Positions 46,631 to 55,700 of a stretch of 64,000 bases of DNA are shown piece after piece. Position 1 is the stretch's first letter. Every line of letters begins with the position of its first letter. The translations under genes were made by a program, and so were the position numbers. Origin of the DNA: Deltaproteobacteria bacterium (GTDB lineage: Bacteria > Myxococcota_C > UBA6777); the NCBI GenBank assembly GCA_002731275.1, contig PCBK01000094.1, positions 36,040 through 100,039 on the forward strand, read 5' to 3'. The notes beneath the pieces were generated by a model. It saw nothing but the letters and a program-made list of their open reading frames with translations, did no database searches and was not told where the DNA came from.

Positions 46631-46848
46631 CCCCACCACACTCCTCTCCTTCTCTTCCCCTGACGTCTCGATTCGTCCGAATCCCCACGTATTCCAAGGC
46701 TCCTCTCCCTCTTCATGTTTCCACAACACGCGATTCTTTTCTCTTGACACAAAGGCTTTTTGCTCTTGAATGAGACAGTCGGTTTTTAAAGGACATAGAA
46801 AAAAAACACAAATGGTGTCACTTTTTTCCACAGTCATACGAGTCCTGT

Positions 46849-47484
46849 ATGAGCCCAACCAGGAGAAGTGGTTTGAGTTGGTTCCATCAAACACTCTCGA
46901 AGCGTAGAGAGCGACAAGAACAACAAGTTTTCCGGCGACTGTACGAAGATGTTGCCCCGCGCCTGTTCCGACGTCTGCTGACCCAAGGTCACTCCCAAGC
47001 GACGGCAGAAGAAGCGCTTCATGAAGCCTGCATCGTCTACTGGGAACGCTTTCATGCCCCGATTGTTCGAGGCGAAACGCCACCACAGTCACCAGAGGAA
47101 CCCTACTCCTGGATACTCCGGGTTGCCCGTAACAAGGCAATCGATGCACACAGGAAGACGTCCACCGCACAGGAGAACCAAGAGCATGTGAAAGAGCTGA
47201 TGCATAGCCACGCGAAACGACACGGCTCACTCGCCGAGCGACAGCTTCTCCAAGAAGCGCTCGAACAATTGAGTCCACGTGACGCAGAGCTGCTCTTGTT
47301 GAGAGAATTGGAGGGTCTTAGTTATGACGAACTTGCAGAGACAATGTCACTTGAGAGAGGTTCCATCGGGACACTGCTCAGGCGCGCAAGGAGAGCTTTC
47401 CAGGACATCTACCAGTCACTCCAACAAGAATCCCCAGAGCACTCTCACAAGCCTCTCCACACTTCCCAAGGAGATGGGAAATGA
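46849..47484 (+). CDS. ECF-type RNA polymerase sigma factor
   Basis: 211 aa. Region 2 (about 25-95) has FRRLYEDVAPRLFRRLL and AEEALHEACIVYWERF. Region 4 (about 145-190) has LSPRDAELLLLRELEGLSYDELAETMSLERGSIGTLLRRAR, a classic sigma-70 region 4 helix-turn-helix (the motif is described here in two parts: LSPRDAELLLLRELEG and SYDELAETMSLERGSIG). The start is uncertain: ATG 46849 has only GAG upstream, whereas a TTG at 46873 has AGGAG 7 nt upstream. The stop overlaps the anti-sigma start by 4 bp. It probably controls its own operon with the caspase gene and others outside the window. Confidence 0.9.
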   Translation: MSPTRRSGLSWFHQTLSKRRERQEQQVFRRLYEDVAPRLFRRLLTQGHSQATAEEALHEACIVYWERFHAPIVRGETPPQSPEEPYSWILRVARNKAIDAHRKTSTAQENQEHVKELMHSHAKRHGSLAERQLLQEALEQLSPRDAELLLLRELEGLSYDELAETMSLERGSIGTLLRRARRAFQDIYQSLQQESPEHSHKPLHTSQGDGK

Positions 47485-48308
47485 GTAATGAAATTGAGCG
47501 ATGGCAAGCCTATCTCGACGATGAGCTCCCCCCACAGCAGCGGCGCGCTCTCGAACAAGAATGGGTTGATATGCCAGACAAAAAGCAGGCATTTGAGGAT
47601 TTCCAAGCAGAACAACAACAGCTCCACGACATCCTCTCCCCCCTCAAAGAAGATGCACAGTCATTTGATGTCCATGCACAATTTGCACGGCTGCAACCTC
47701 ACCTCACAGGTGGCATTCACGAAACCTCTACAGCTTGGCAATGGTGGACAGGTGGAACCTTGGTCGCGACGTTTGCTGCTGCAATGTTGTTCTTTGTCCT
47801 CCCAAACACGACAACACAGCTCATCGATGCAGGGACTGCCCCCTCCAAACAGTGGCGTATCAAAGGATTCTCGATCCAAATGCTCCACCAACACAAAGGG
47901 CAACCACACAGCACACACACCACCAACCGTACAGTCCTCCATCCCGGTGACTTTGTGCAGTTTGCCTTCACAACCTCCGAGAGTATGCACGCGATGATCG
48001 TCTCTCTCGACGAAGAAGGCCGATGCTCTCGCTACATCCCCCTCGAACATAAAGAGAGCGTATGGCTTCAGCCCGGTAAAGGTTCGCTCCCCCAAGGTGA
48101 AGCCATCGAACTTGATGACAGCAAGGGACAAGAGCGCTTCTTCGTCCTTGTCAGCCCAAAGATGTTCACCTTCGCAGAAGTCAAACAAACGATCCTGCAA
48201 GCCTTCCAGAAGAACAACAAGCGACTGAAAGGGTTGGCTTTGTCCCACCGGGATTGGCGGGTCTTTCAAAGTGTCTTGATCACCAAACAACCCAAAAGAA
48301 GACCATGA
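47481..48308 (+). CDS. Anti-sigma factor with periplasmic DUF4384-like domain
   Basis: 275 aa single-pass membrane protein. The N-terminal ASD-like part (1-75) begins IERWQAYLDDELPP, typical of sigma-binding domains but without the zinc-finger His/Cys set. One TM helix follows (about 88-108, TGGTLVATFAAAMLFFVLP). The periplasmic part (about 120-240) has the pattern of DUF4384: LHPGDFVQFAFTTSE, MIVSLDEEGRCSRYIPLE, and KGQERFFVLVSPK. It overlaps the sigma gene by 4 bp and lies 10 bp before the caspase gene. It should sequester the sigma factor until an envelope signal is sensed (inference from family). Confidence 0.85.
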   Translation: MSNEIERWQAYLDDELPPQQRRALEQEWVDMPDKKQAFEDFQAEQQQLHDILSPLKEDAQSFDVHAQFARLQPHLTGGIHETSTAWQWWTGGTLVATFAAAMLFFVLPNTTTQLIDAGTAPSKQWRIKGFSIQMLHQHKGQPHSTHTTNRTVLHPGDFVQFAFTTSESMHAMIVSLDEEGRCSRYIPLEHKESVWLQPGKGSLPQGEAIELDDSKGQERFFVLVSPKMFTFAEVKQTILQAFQKNNKRLKGLALSHRDWRVFQSVLITKQPKRRP

Positions 48309-48318
48309 GGAGAGCGGA

Positions 48319-49875
48319 TTGAGATGGTGGATGGTGTGGTGCTTGTGTGGGTGGATGTTCTGTACCCACGCAGAAGCCGCAGACAAACGAATCGCGTTGC
48401 TCGTCGGACACCAACAAGGTTGGAAGGGAGAGGAGCACCTGCGCCACACAGTCACAGGCGATCTCACACCACTCAAAAAAGCGCTCGTATCTGTGGGATT
48501 TCGCGTCTACATGCTCGCCAATCGCTCACCTGAGACTGTGAGAAAAACCTTCCGCCAACTCTCCACACAAAAGATCGACACGTTCTTGTTCTATTACTCC
48601 GGACACGCAGGTCCCAAAGCCTTCCACATTGGTCCACGACGTGCAGGTCAGCCCTTCACCTACCAGGAATTTCAGCGCTTGTTTGTCCAAACGATCCGAG
48701 CCTCTCGTCGCATCGCAGTGATCGACGCATGTTTTGGTTCACGACTGTTGCGCATGTTCAAAAAAAACCGCATCATCCTCAAAGGTCCACGTCGTCGTGT
48801 CCGTCGTAACCTGATTAAGGTGCTTCAGCCGACCATCGGGAAAACACGTGGTGTCCAGCTCATCGTCTCCAGCCAAATCCACGCCTTCGAAGATCAAAAA
48901 CGCCGCTCCTCCATCTTCACCCACTATATGCTCGAAGGCATCCGCGGAAAACGCGCGGCAGACGCGGATCAAGATGGCTCCATTACAGTCGCCGAGATCT
49001 TTCGTTACGCAGGCAAACGCTTCCAACAAGAGACTGGTGAAGAACCCTCCTTCTTTGATTACACGATCAAAAGCGTCACCCCCTACGGTCTCGTCCCTGC
49101 ATACAACAGTTCACTCTACGTCAACGCCCGCACAACTGGGACATTATCGATCTCTGTCGGGAATTTTATCTGGAGCCAATTCAAGCCAAAGGGACGTTCC
49201 TACCGATTACGAGTCGTCTCAGGCCGTGGCAAGATCCGGCTCAAAAGAGGTAACCGCTGTTACATGCAAGACATCCACTTCCCCAAAGAGCGCGAGATCA
49301 CCCTCCGCAACAAGTGGACAACCTCCCCCTGTGACACCCGATGGTTACGCAAGAAAGGATTGTTCCTCCAACCTCGCTATGAGACGCTCATGGATCGGGC
49401 ACCACAGTGGAGCCTTTCGTTACTCTCAGGCTACACAGGGTGGCTCTCAGACACACGAGAGAACCACGCGGCCTTTGTCGATCTCAGCGCCTCCTGGAAC
49501 CATATCCTCTCACTTGGCGTGTTGTTCTCACGAGGTGGCGCACACAACATCGTCGCCTCGGAAGGTTCGTGGTTTGATATCACACAACTTCATTTGCGTC
49601 TTGGCCTGCAATTTTCACAAGAGATTGGCGCTGTGTTTCGCTATGGCATCGGTCTCTACGCAATGGGGGGGATCTTTTTACAACATGCTCAGGCAGGAGA
49701 CGCCAGCTCTCCCTCACTAGGAGGTGGCTTACAAGTATCAGCCTCCTTCCGCCTCCATACATCTTTGCGCCTGCTCATCCTCGGACGTGGCGGGATACAC
49801 TGGCTTCCACTCACACAAGGCAGTGGACTCTCATTTCAGGGACACGCAGGAATAGGCATCGCATGGGACCTGTAA
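48319..49875 (+). CDS. Secreted caspase-like (C14) protease with C-terminal beta-barrel-like domain
   Basis: 518 aa. The TTG start is supported by GAGGAG 6 nt upstream and a signal peptide (about 1-20, ending HAEA). The caspase fold has its catalytic His96 in FLFYYSGHAG and Cys138 in RIAVIDACFGS. It also has the metacaspase-like acidic loop ADADQDGSITVAEIF near 214-228, which could bind Ca2+. Residues 270-360 are beta-rich. The last 140 residues show alternating strands (SLGVLFSRGG, LHLRLGLQFS, FRYGIGLYAMGG) ending in a hydrophobic residue, like an outer membrane beta-barrel. It is the third gene of a sigma/anti-sigma operon, so its synthesis is probably stress regulated. The active site is predicted to be periplasmic, unusual for caspases. 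Confidence 0.85.
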   Translation: MRWWMVWCLCGWMFCTHAEAADKRIALLVGHQQGWKGEEHLRHTVTGDLTPLKKALVSVGFRVYMLANRSPETVRKTFRQLSTQKIDTFLFYYSGHAGPKAFHIGPRRAGQPFTYQEFQRLFVQTIRASRRIAVIDACFGSRLLRMFKKNRIILKGPRRRVRRNLIKVLQPTIGKTRGVQLIVSSQIHAFEDQKRRSSIFTHYMLEGIRGKRAADADQDGSITVAEIFRYAGKRFQQETGEEPSFFDYTIKSVTPYGLVPAYNSSLYVNARTTGTLSISVGNFIWSQFKPKGRSYRLRVVSGRGKIRLKRGNRCYMQDIHFPKEREITLRNKWTTSPCDTRWLRKKGLFLQPRYETLMDRAPQWSLSLLSGYTGWLSDTRENHAAFVDLSASWNHILSLGVLFSRGGAHNIVASEGSWFDITQLHLRLGLQFSQEIGAVFRYGIGLYAMGGIFLQHAQAGDASSPSLGGGLQVSASFRLHTSLRLLILGRGGIHWLPLTQGSGLSFQGHAGIGIAWDL

Positions 49876-49894
49876 AAACGACAACGGCAGAACG

Positions 49895-49999
49895 GTTAGA
49901 CACAAGGCCCGCCCCGACCGACAACAACAACGACAAAGAGGTCGGACACAAGGCCCGACCCTACTGGAAATAACAACGTGTTTGTACGTTTGCTTCGTA
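49895..49999. repeat. Dispersed intergenic repeat (copy 2, with a partial extra copy)
   Basis: A partial unit GTTAGACACAAGGCCCGCC (from 49895) and a full unit at 49938-49968 whose first 27 bases equal 33188-33214. Similarity to copy 1 continues to CGTTTGCTTCG near 49999. It lies between the caspase gene and the NHL lipoprotein gene. Confidence 0.8.
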
Positions 50000-50028
50000 A
50001 AATAATGATTCAGACCATTGGATACGAG

Positions 50029-52608
50029 ATGTTTCGACTTTTGTTGCTCTTCTTTTGTGTGTGTCTTGGTGCCATCACGTGGCTCAACTGCAAGCCATTA
50101 CCGGCCTGTCTTGAAGACGCTGATTGTACACCCTATATCTGTATCCAACAGCGGTGCCTCGCTCCTTCAGAGAGCGCAAAAGAACCCCTCCCCGATTCCA
50201 TTGAACCCACACAACCAGAGCCCACACAAGACACAGAGCCCACACAAGACACAGAGCCCACACAAGACACAGAGCCCATCGACGCCTCAACACCAGACCC
50301 CCTCGTAGAGAACCAGCCAGAGCCTCACCATGAATCCCCTGTTGAAACCGATGAGAACCCAAACGATGGAGGTCTTCGTCCTGAAGAACCCTCTCCAGAG
50401 CACACCACAGAAGAAGCGCTCGTCGAGCAGACACCCAAAGAGGAGATACGCTGGCAATCCTTTCTCAAGTGTGGTGGAGAGTGGGTATACTCTCTTCGAG
50501 ACCCCAATCATTGCGGGAGCTGCGGAAATCAATGTGCACAAGGCGAGCGTTGCTGTGGTGGTCTGTGTGCGAAAGGTTCTGCGGAGGTCTGCAACGGAAA
50601 AGATGACGATTGCGACGGCACCATCGACGAAGGTCTCACGAACTGCGTGTCGACTTACGCAGGTACAGACCTCTCTGTAAATGGACCGGCGCTGTGGACA
50701 CCTTTGAGTGGACCAATGGGGTTGACGGTCGACAAAAAGGGCAACGTGTACATCGCCGAACGCAATCGCTTTCGTGTGAGAAAACTCTCTCCAGATGGGT
50801 TGATGACGACGATCGCTGGATCAGGCAGGTATTCGATCGCAGGGATCGGGAAATTCCAATCCTTACCCCCTCTTTCAGTGTCTTTTCCTGGACCAACCAC
50901 GTTGCGATTGAACCCGGCAGAGGACACTTTGTACGTTTTGCAAAACCCTCAAGGGATCATCTGGCGTGTGCCCCTACAAGGGACGGGGAATGCGTTATTT
51001 GTGTCTGGTCTCCATCTCAGTGTGCCGGTCCTTGACGTGACCTTCTCAACACCGACCTTCTCCTACCTTATATCGTTTGCTGGAGGTCGAATATACACCT
51101 ACGACTGGGGCACACAAAAACTCACCCACTTCGCAGGCGCAGGGACAGGAACAGGTGATGGACAGAGATTGAAAGCCCGCTTTTATGACCCTTGTTGTCT
51201 GGCCCAAGACAGCAAGGGGATTGTCCATATCGCCGAGACATCTGCACATAAGATCCGCAACATTATCAATGATACGACTACCACTGTCGCAGGTTCAGGC
51301 TTTGAAGGCGCACAGAATGGCTTTGGTACACAGGCGTCTTTCTCAGAACCCCGTCAGATCGTGTTTGACAAGAGCGACCAACTTTACGTGGCAGACGCAG
51401 GCAACCATCTCATCCGCAAGCTCGCTTCATCCGGGCAAGTCTCGAACTTCGCAGGCTCATCGGCAGGATACAGTGACGGCTCTGCGCTTCAAGCCCAATT
51501 CTTTTGGCCCACAGGGATCGTACAAGATCCCCAGGGGAACACATATATCGCAGACACAGGCAATCAACTCATTCGCAAGCTCGATCCCCAAGGCAATGTC
51601 ACAACCATCGCAGGTGCCCGCTCTTTTCGGGACAGTGCGCTTCATAAAATACAACTGAATGAACCGATGGGGTTGGCCTTCGACACAAAAGGGACATTGT
51701 TTGTCGCAGACGCAGAGAACCAACGTGTCCTGACATTCGACAAACAGGGGAAGACAAAGATCTTGATGGGTTCAGGTGCGCAAACCTTCTTGCGTATCGC
51801 GCCCAACAAAAAAGCCGGCCCCCTCGCGGCCAAACCCAAACACCTGTGGTTTCCAAGTGACATCGCGATCAACAAACAGGGAGACATCGCAATTGTATCG
51901 ACCATCGAGAGTCGCGTTGTGCTCATCTCATCGACTGGAACATACTTTTTATGGGGAGCGTTGACAGGTACATCCGCGGTCGATGGTGGCCCCTCTGTCG
52001 CGAGGTTCCGCTACCCAAGAGGTCTAACCTATGCACAAGATGGAACGCTCTGGATCGCAGACACAGAGAACCATCAGCTCCGAAAGATCGACGCAAAGAA
52101 TAAGGCTGTCACGACGATGGCAGGGACAGGTAAGGCAGGCTTTACAAACGGTGACGCCAAACAAGCTCGCTTCAATGAACCAGAGGGGCTGCTGATCGAT
52201 GAAGCGAGACAGCGACTCTTTATCGCCGATACAAAGAACCACAAAATCCGCGTATACGATTTACAAAGTCAAAAGGTCTCGACCTTCGCGGGGAGCACAG
52301 AAGGATACAAAGATGGGACCGCGTCTAGCGCGCAATTCAGAACTCCGACAGGGTTGGCCTGGGGTCCGAATCGACAATCCATCTATATCGCAGACAAAGG
52401 CAATCACTCGATTCGCAAACTCACGCTCCAGGCGAATGGCGATGCGGGCACAGTCTCAACATATCTCGGAAACGGAACGCCCGGCCATGCAGATGGTACA
52501 GTGAGTGCCGCGCGCTTCAACGCCCCCTCCAGAATACGCTGGAGTCCCAGTGGTACACTCTTCATCAGTGACACCAACAACCATCTCCTCCGCACATATC
52601 ACCCCTGA
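50029..52608 (+). CDS. NHL-repeat lipoprotein with MopE-like motif (859 aa)
   Basis: The start at 50029 opens a lipoprotein signal (AITWLNC, Cys21); upstream in-frame codons (49978, 50005) would precede it with a non-hydrophobic stretch. A low-complexity acidic linker contains PTQDTE repeated three times (18-bp DNA repeats). A Cys-rich part follows with NHCGSCGNQC and one MopE-like site, CNGKDDDCDGTIDEG. The rest contains about nine NHL repeats such as DPQGNTYIADTGNQLIRKLD, forming a propeller or double propeller. It has the same family plan as the 936-aa and 1355-aa proteins but a different N-terminus. It precedes the giant kinase by 115 bp in the same direction. Confidence 0.9.
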   Translation: MFRLLLLFFCVCLGAITWLNCKPLPACLEDADCTPYICIQQRCLAPSESAKEPLPDSIEPTQPEPTQDTEPTQDTEPTQDTEPIDASTPDPLVENQPEPHHESPVETDENPNDGGLRPEEPSPEHTTEEALVEQTPKEEIRWQSFLKCGGEWVYSLRDPNHCGSCGNQCAQGERCCGGLCAKGSAEVCNGKDDDCDGTIDEGLTNCVSTYAGTDLSVNGPALWTPLSGPMGLTVDKKGNVYIAERNRFRVRKLSPDGLMTTIAGSGRYSIAGIGKFQSLPPLSVSFPGPTTLRLNPAEDTLYVLQNPQGIIWRVPLQGTGNALFVSGLHLSVPVLDVTFSTPTFSYLISFAGGRIYTYDWGTQKLTHFAGAGTGTGDGQRLKARFYDPCCLAQDSKGIVHIAETSAHKIRNIINDTTTTVAGSGFEGAQNGFGTQASFSEPRQIVFDKSDQLYVADAGNHLIRKLASSGQVSNFAGSSAGYSDGSALQAQFFWPTGIVQDPQGNTYIADTGNQLIRKLDPQGNVTTIAGARSFRDSALHKIQLNEPMGLAFDTKGTLFVADAENQRVLTFDKQGKTKILMGSGAQTFLRIAPNKKAGPLAAKPKHLWFPSDIAINKQGDIAIVSTIESRVVLISSTGTYFLWGALTGTSAVDGGPSVARFRYPRGLTYAQDGTLWIADTENHQLRKIDAKNKAVTTMAGTGKAGFTNGDAKQARFNEPEGLLIDEARQRLFIADTKNHKIRVYDLQSQKVSTFAGSTEGYKDGTASSAQFRTPTGLAWGPNRQSIYIADKGNHSIRKLTLQANGDAGTVSTYLGNGTPGHADGTVSAARFNAPSRIRWSPSGTLFISDTNNHLLRTYHP

Positions 52609-52723
52609 GTGGTATACTCCCCTTAGATTGACGTACCTCTTCGACACAACTGATGAGACTCACGGAAAGATGTGTTATACAGTGAAGACTGTTGAAACAT
52701 TTGGATTTCCAAAAGAGCAAGTG

Positions 52724-55700
52724 ATGAAGAGTCCCAAAAACATCCCCAAAGAATGGACACACCGCGAAGACCTGTGCCAAACACAGACCGCGATACTGTT
52801 CAGGTGCGCCCATCACCACACAGGGGAATCGCTGCTCTTTAAGACCTACGTAGATGAATCGATCTCACTGACCGCAAACCAGGCGCTTCGCGTCGAAGCT
52901 GACACCCTCAAGGCGCTCAAAGGACAAGGAAGCTGTGAACTACGTGAGGTGATCGAGTACCACGGCCGAGTGTTCATTGTCCTCGAAGACATCGGAGCCA
53001 GCACTCTATACAATTTACAGCAACGTGCTCCTCTCACGCTCGAAGACGCGGCACACTTTCTCTCCGCTCTTGCACACACACTCTCCCAACTTCACCGGGC
53101 TGGCTGGGTTCATCAACAACTCACCCCACAGCATATTTTGTGGCATCCAGAGTCGGCACGTTGTTTATTGTGGGGCTTTGAGCACGCCGCCCAACTTGGA
53201 GAGTGGACGGAACACATCAGTCTCCCCCTTGAAACACTCGCGTACACATCTCCAGAGCAGATCAAACGCATCAAGCGCAAAGTCGATCGACGTAGTGATT
53301 ACTATATGCTCGGTGCCCTCGCATGGCATATCCTCGTCGGTCATATCCCCTTTCAACGAATGACTCCTTCACAGATGGTACAAGCCCATCTCGTCACACC
53401 GCCTCTCCCTCCACACAAAGTCAACCCCAACATCCCGCAGATGTTGTCGGAGTGGGTGCGCAAATTAATGGCCAAACAGCCCGAGCAACGTTACCAAAGT
53501 GGTACGGGATTGCTGTTTGACCTGGAGCGCTGTGTCGAAGATCTCCAGGCAGGCATCTCACGCCCTTTTGTGCTCGGGCTTCACGACGTCGCGTTTGACG
53601 TCATGTTGCCAGGACTGCTCGTGGGTCGCGAAGAGGAGATGAGTTCTCTCCTTAAAGGTGTCGAAGACATATGTGACGGTGGATACCAGATCGTGTTGGT
53701 CAGTGGTGCACCAGGGATCGGCAAATCGGCGCTGCTCGAAGCCCTTCAAAAAAAACTCCAGTCCTCTTCTGTCCGCATGGTCACAGGAAAATTTGAGCTG
53801 CAGTCAGGCACACCTTCACATGGGTTGCAGAACGCCCTACGCGACCTCGTCGAACAGATCATGTCTGAGAGTCTACCGCGACAACTTTACTGGCGCGCCA
53901 AACTCACAAAAGCCTTAGAAGGCAAACACCAGAGCCTCTTCTCCTTGCTCCCAGAGCTGCAACACCTCCTCGACGAGACCACACCCCTTCCATCCCTGCA
54001 GCCCGAAGAAGAACGCATCCGACTACGTACTGCATTCTCCCTGTTTTTGCAGACCCTCTCGGGGACACGTCATCCCCTGATACTGTGCCTCGATGACATC
54101 CAATGGGCAGATGAACAAACACTCGACCTGATAGAGTTTTTGAGCGCCTCAAAGCAGCACAAGGGGTTGATGCTTGTGTTGAGCTATCGGGAGCCTGTCC
54201 TCGCGCTCTCACATCGACACATCCGCTTTCTCGAATACATCCGCCAACAAGAGACGACATGCGCCCATCACCCACTCTCTCCACTGGTAGCAGAAGATAT
54301 CGTAGGGATTCTGCAAAGTAAGGTCCCTCGCTCCACACGAGACATCCACTCTCTCGCGACACTGCTCAAGCAAAAAAGTGGCGGAAGCCCGTTCTTTTTG
54401 GGGGTGATGTTGCGAAGGTTGAGTGAAGAAGGTCTACTGCGCATTGGACAGGAAGGCTGGGAGTGGGATGAAGCAGCCATTGTCAGCGCTGAGATCACGG
54501 AGAACGTCGTCGAGCTGCTCCTCTCCTCTCTCAACCAACTCCCCACAACAAGCAAAGACGCGCTCCATCTGTTGGCCTGTCTCGGACGACAATCGACACA
54601 ACCCCTCCTCGCGATGCTTTTGGGACTCTCCCAGGATGACCTCCAGCAGGCCCTCCATCCGCTTCTCACACAGCACCTAATCGCCTTTAGCTCGACAACA
54701 TCGAAGGTGCAACATGAAGAGCGCGTGCTCCACTTTACACACGATCGTATCCAAGAAGCCGCTTACGCACTCAAATCCGTTTCAGAGAGAGAACACACAC
54801 ATTTACAGATAGGACGGCAGCTTCTGGCCTTGCACCAAGCCGGCCAACACGAGATCAGCTTATTCGACGCAGTGCGTCACTTACGGGCCGCAGGAGCACA
54901 ACTTAACGCGCCACAAGAACGCCTTCAGTTAGCACAACTCGCCGGAGAAGTCGGAGCGCAAACCCGTCGCGCAGGAGCCTACCAGTCCACTGTTGAGATC
55001 TTAGAGTGGGGACTCGGGCTGCTTGGTCCAAAGCGCTGGCAAGATCACTACGACCTGAGCATCAAGTTGACCACGATGCTCCTCAACGTCGCCGAAACTC
55101 TCCAAAGCAAGGAAGCTCTCGACACACACACAGCGGCAATTCTTCAACATGGACGCACACTCATCGAGCAATATCCAGGCTGGAAGATCCGTATCATGGA
55201 GAAGATACTGGCCTCTAAACTCGATGAAGCGCTCACAATCGCCAACGACTTCTTTCGCAAAGCAGGCGAGTCCGCGTTCAAACAAACCGGAACGTTCGCA
55301 TTTATCATGCTGCTCCTGCGAACATTCTTTTCATGGTGGCGCAAAGAGCCTGCAGACTTGACCACGATCCCTCTGTCTCAAGACCCGCTTTTTCACGCAT
55401 ACACCGAGCTAAAAACAATTTTGACCCCAGTCTTTATCAAGAAAGGAATCCGCACGACGCTCATCGAAAGTATGCGCGATATTCACTTGCTCTCCAGACG
55501 TGGCATCACCCCCTTTAACACACAAACGATGGTCGGGCTTGGCATGTTTATGGTCATGAGTAAACGTTGCTTTGCGCAAGCAGAGGAGTACGGTATTGCC
55601 GCGCTTCAATCGCTCGAAAAGACAGGAACACAAGAACAAAAACCAGGGGTCTTGGTCACCTCCTGCATCGGCTTACTCCCCTACACACAGCCACTGCCTG

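Noticed and set aside
46744..46771. TTGACA-16-TTGAAT promoter before the sigma factor gene
   Set aside because: The -10 box matches only 4 of 6 and the leader would be about 70 nt; too weak to list as a feature.
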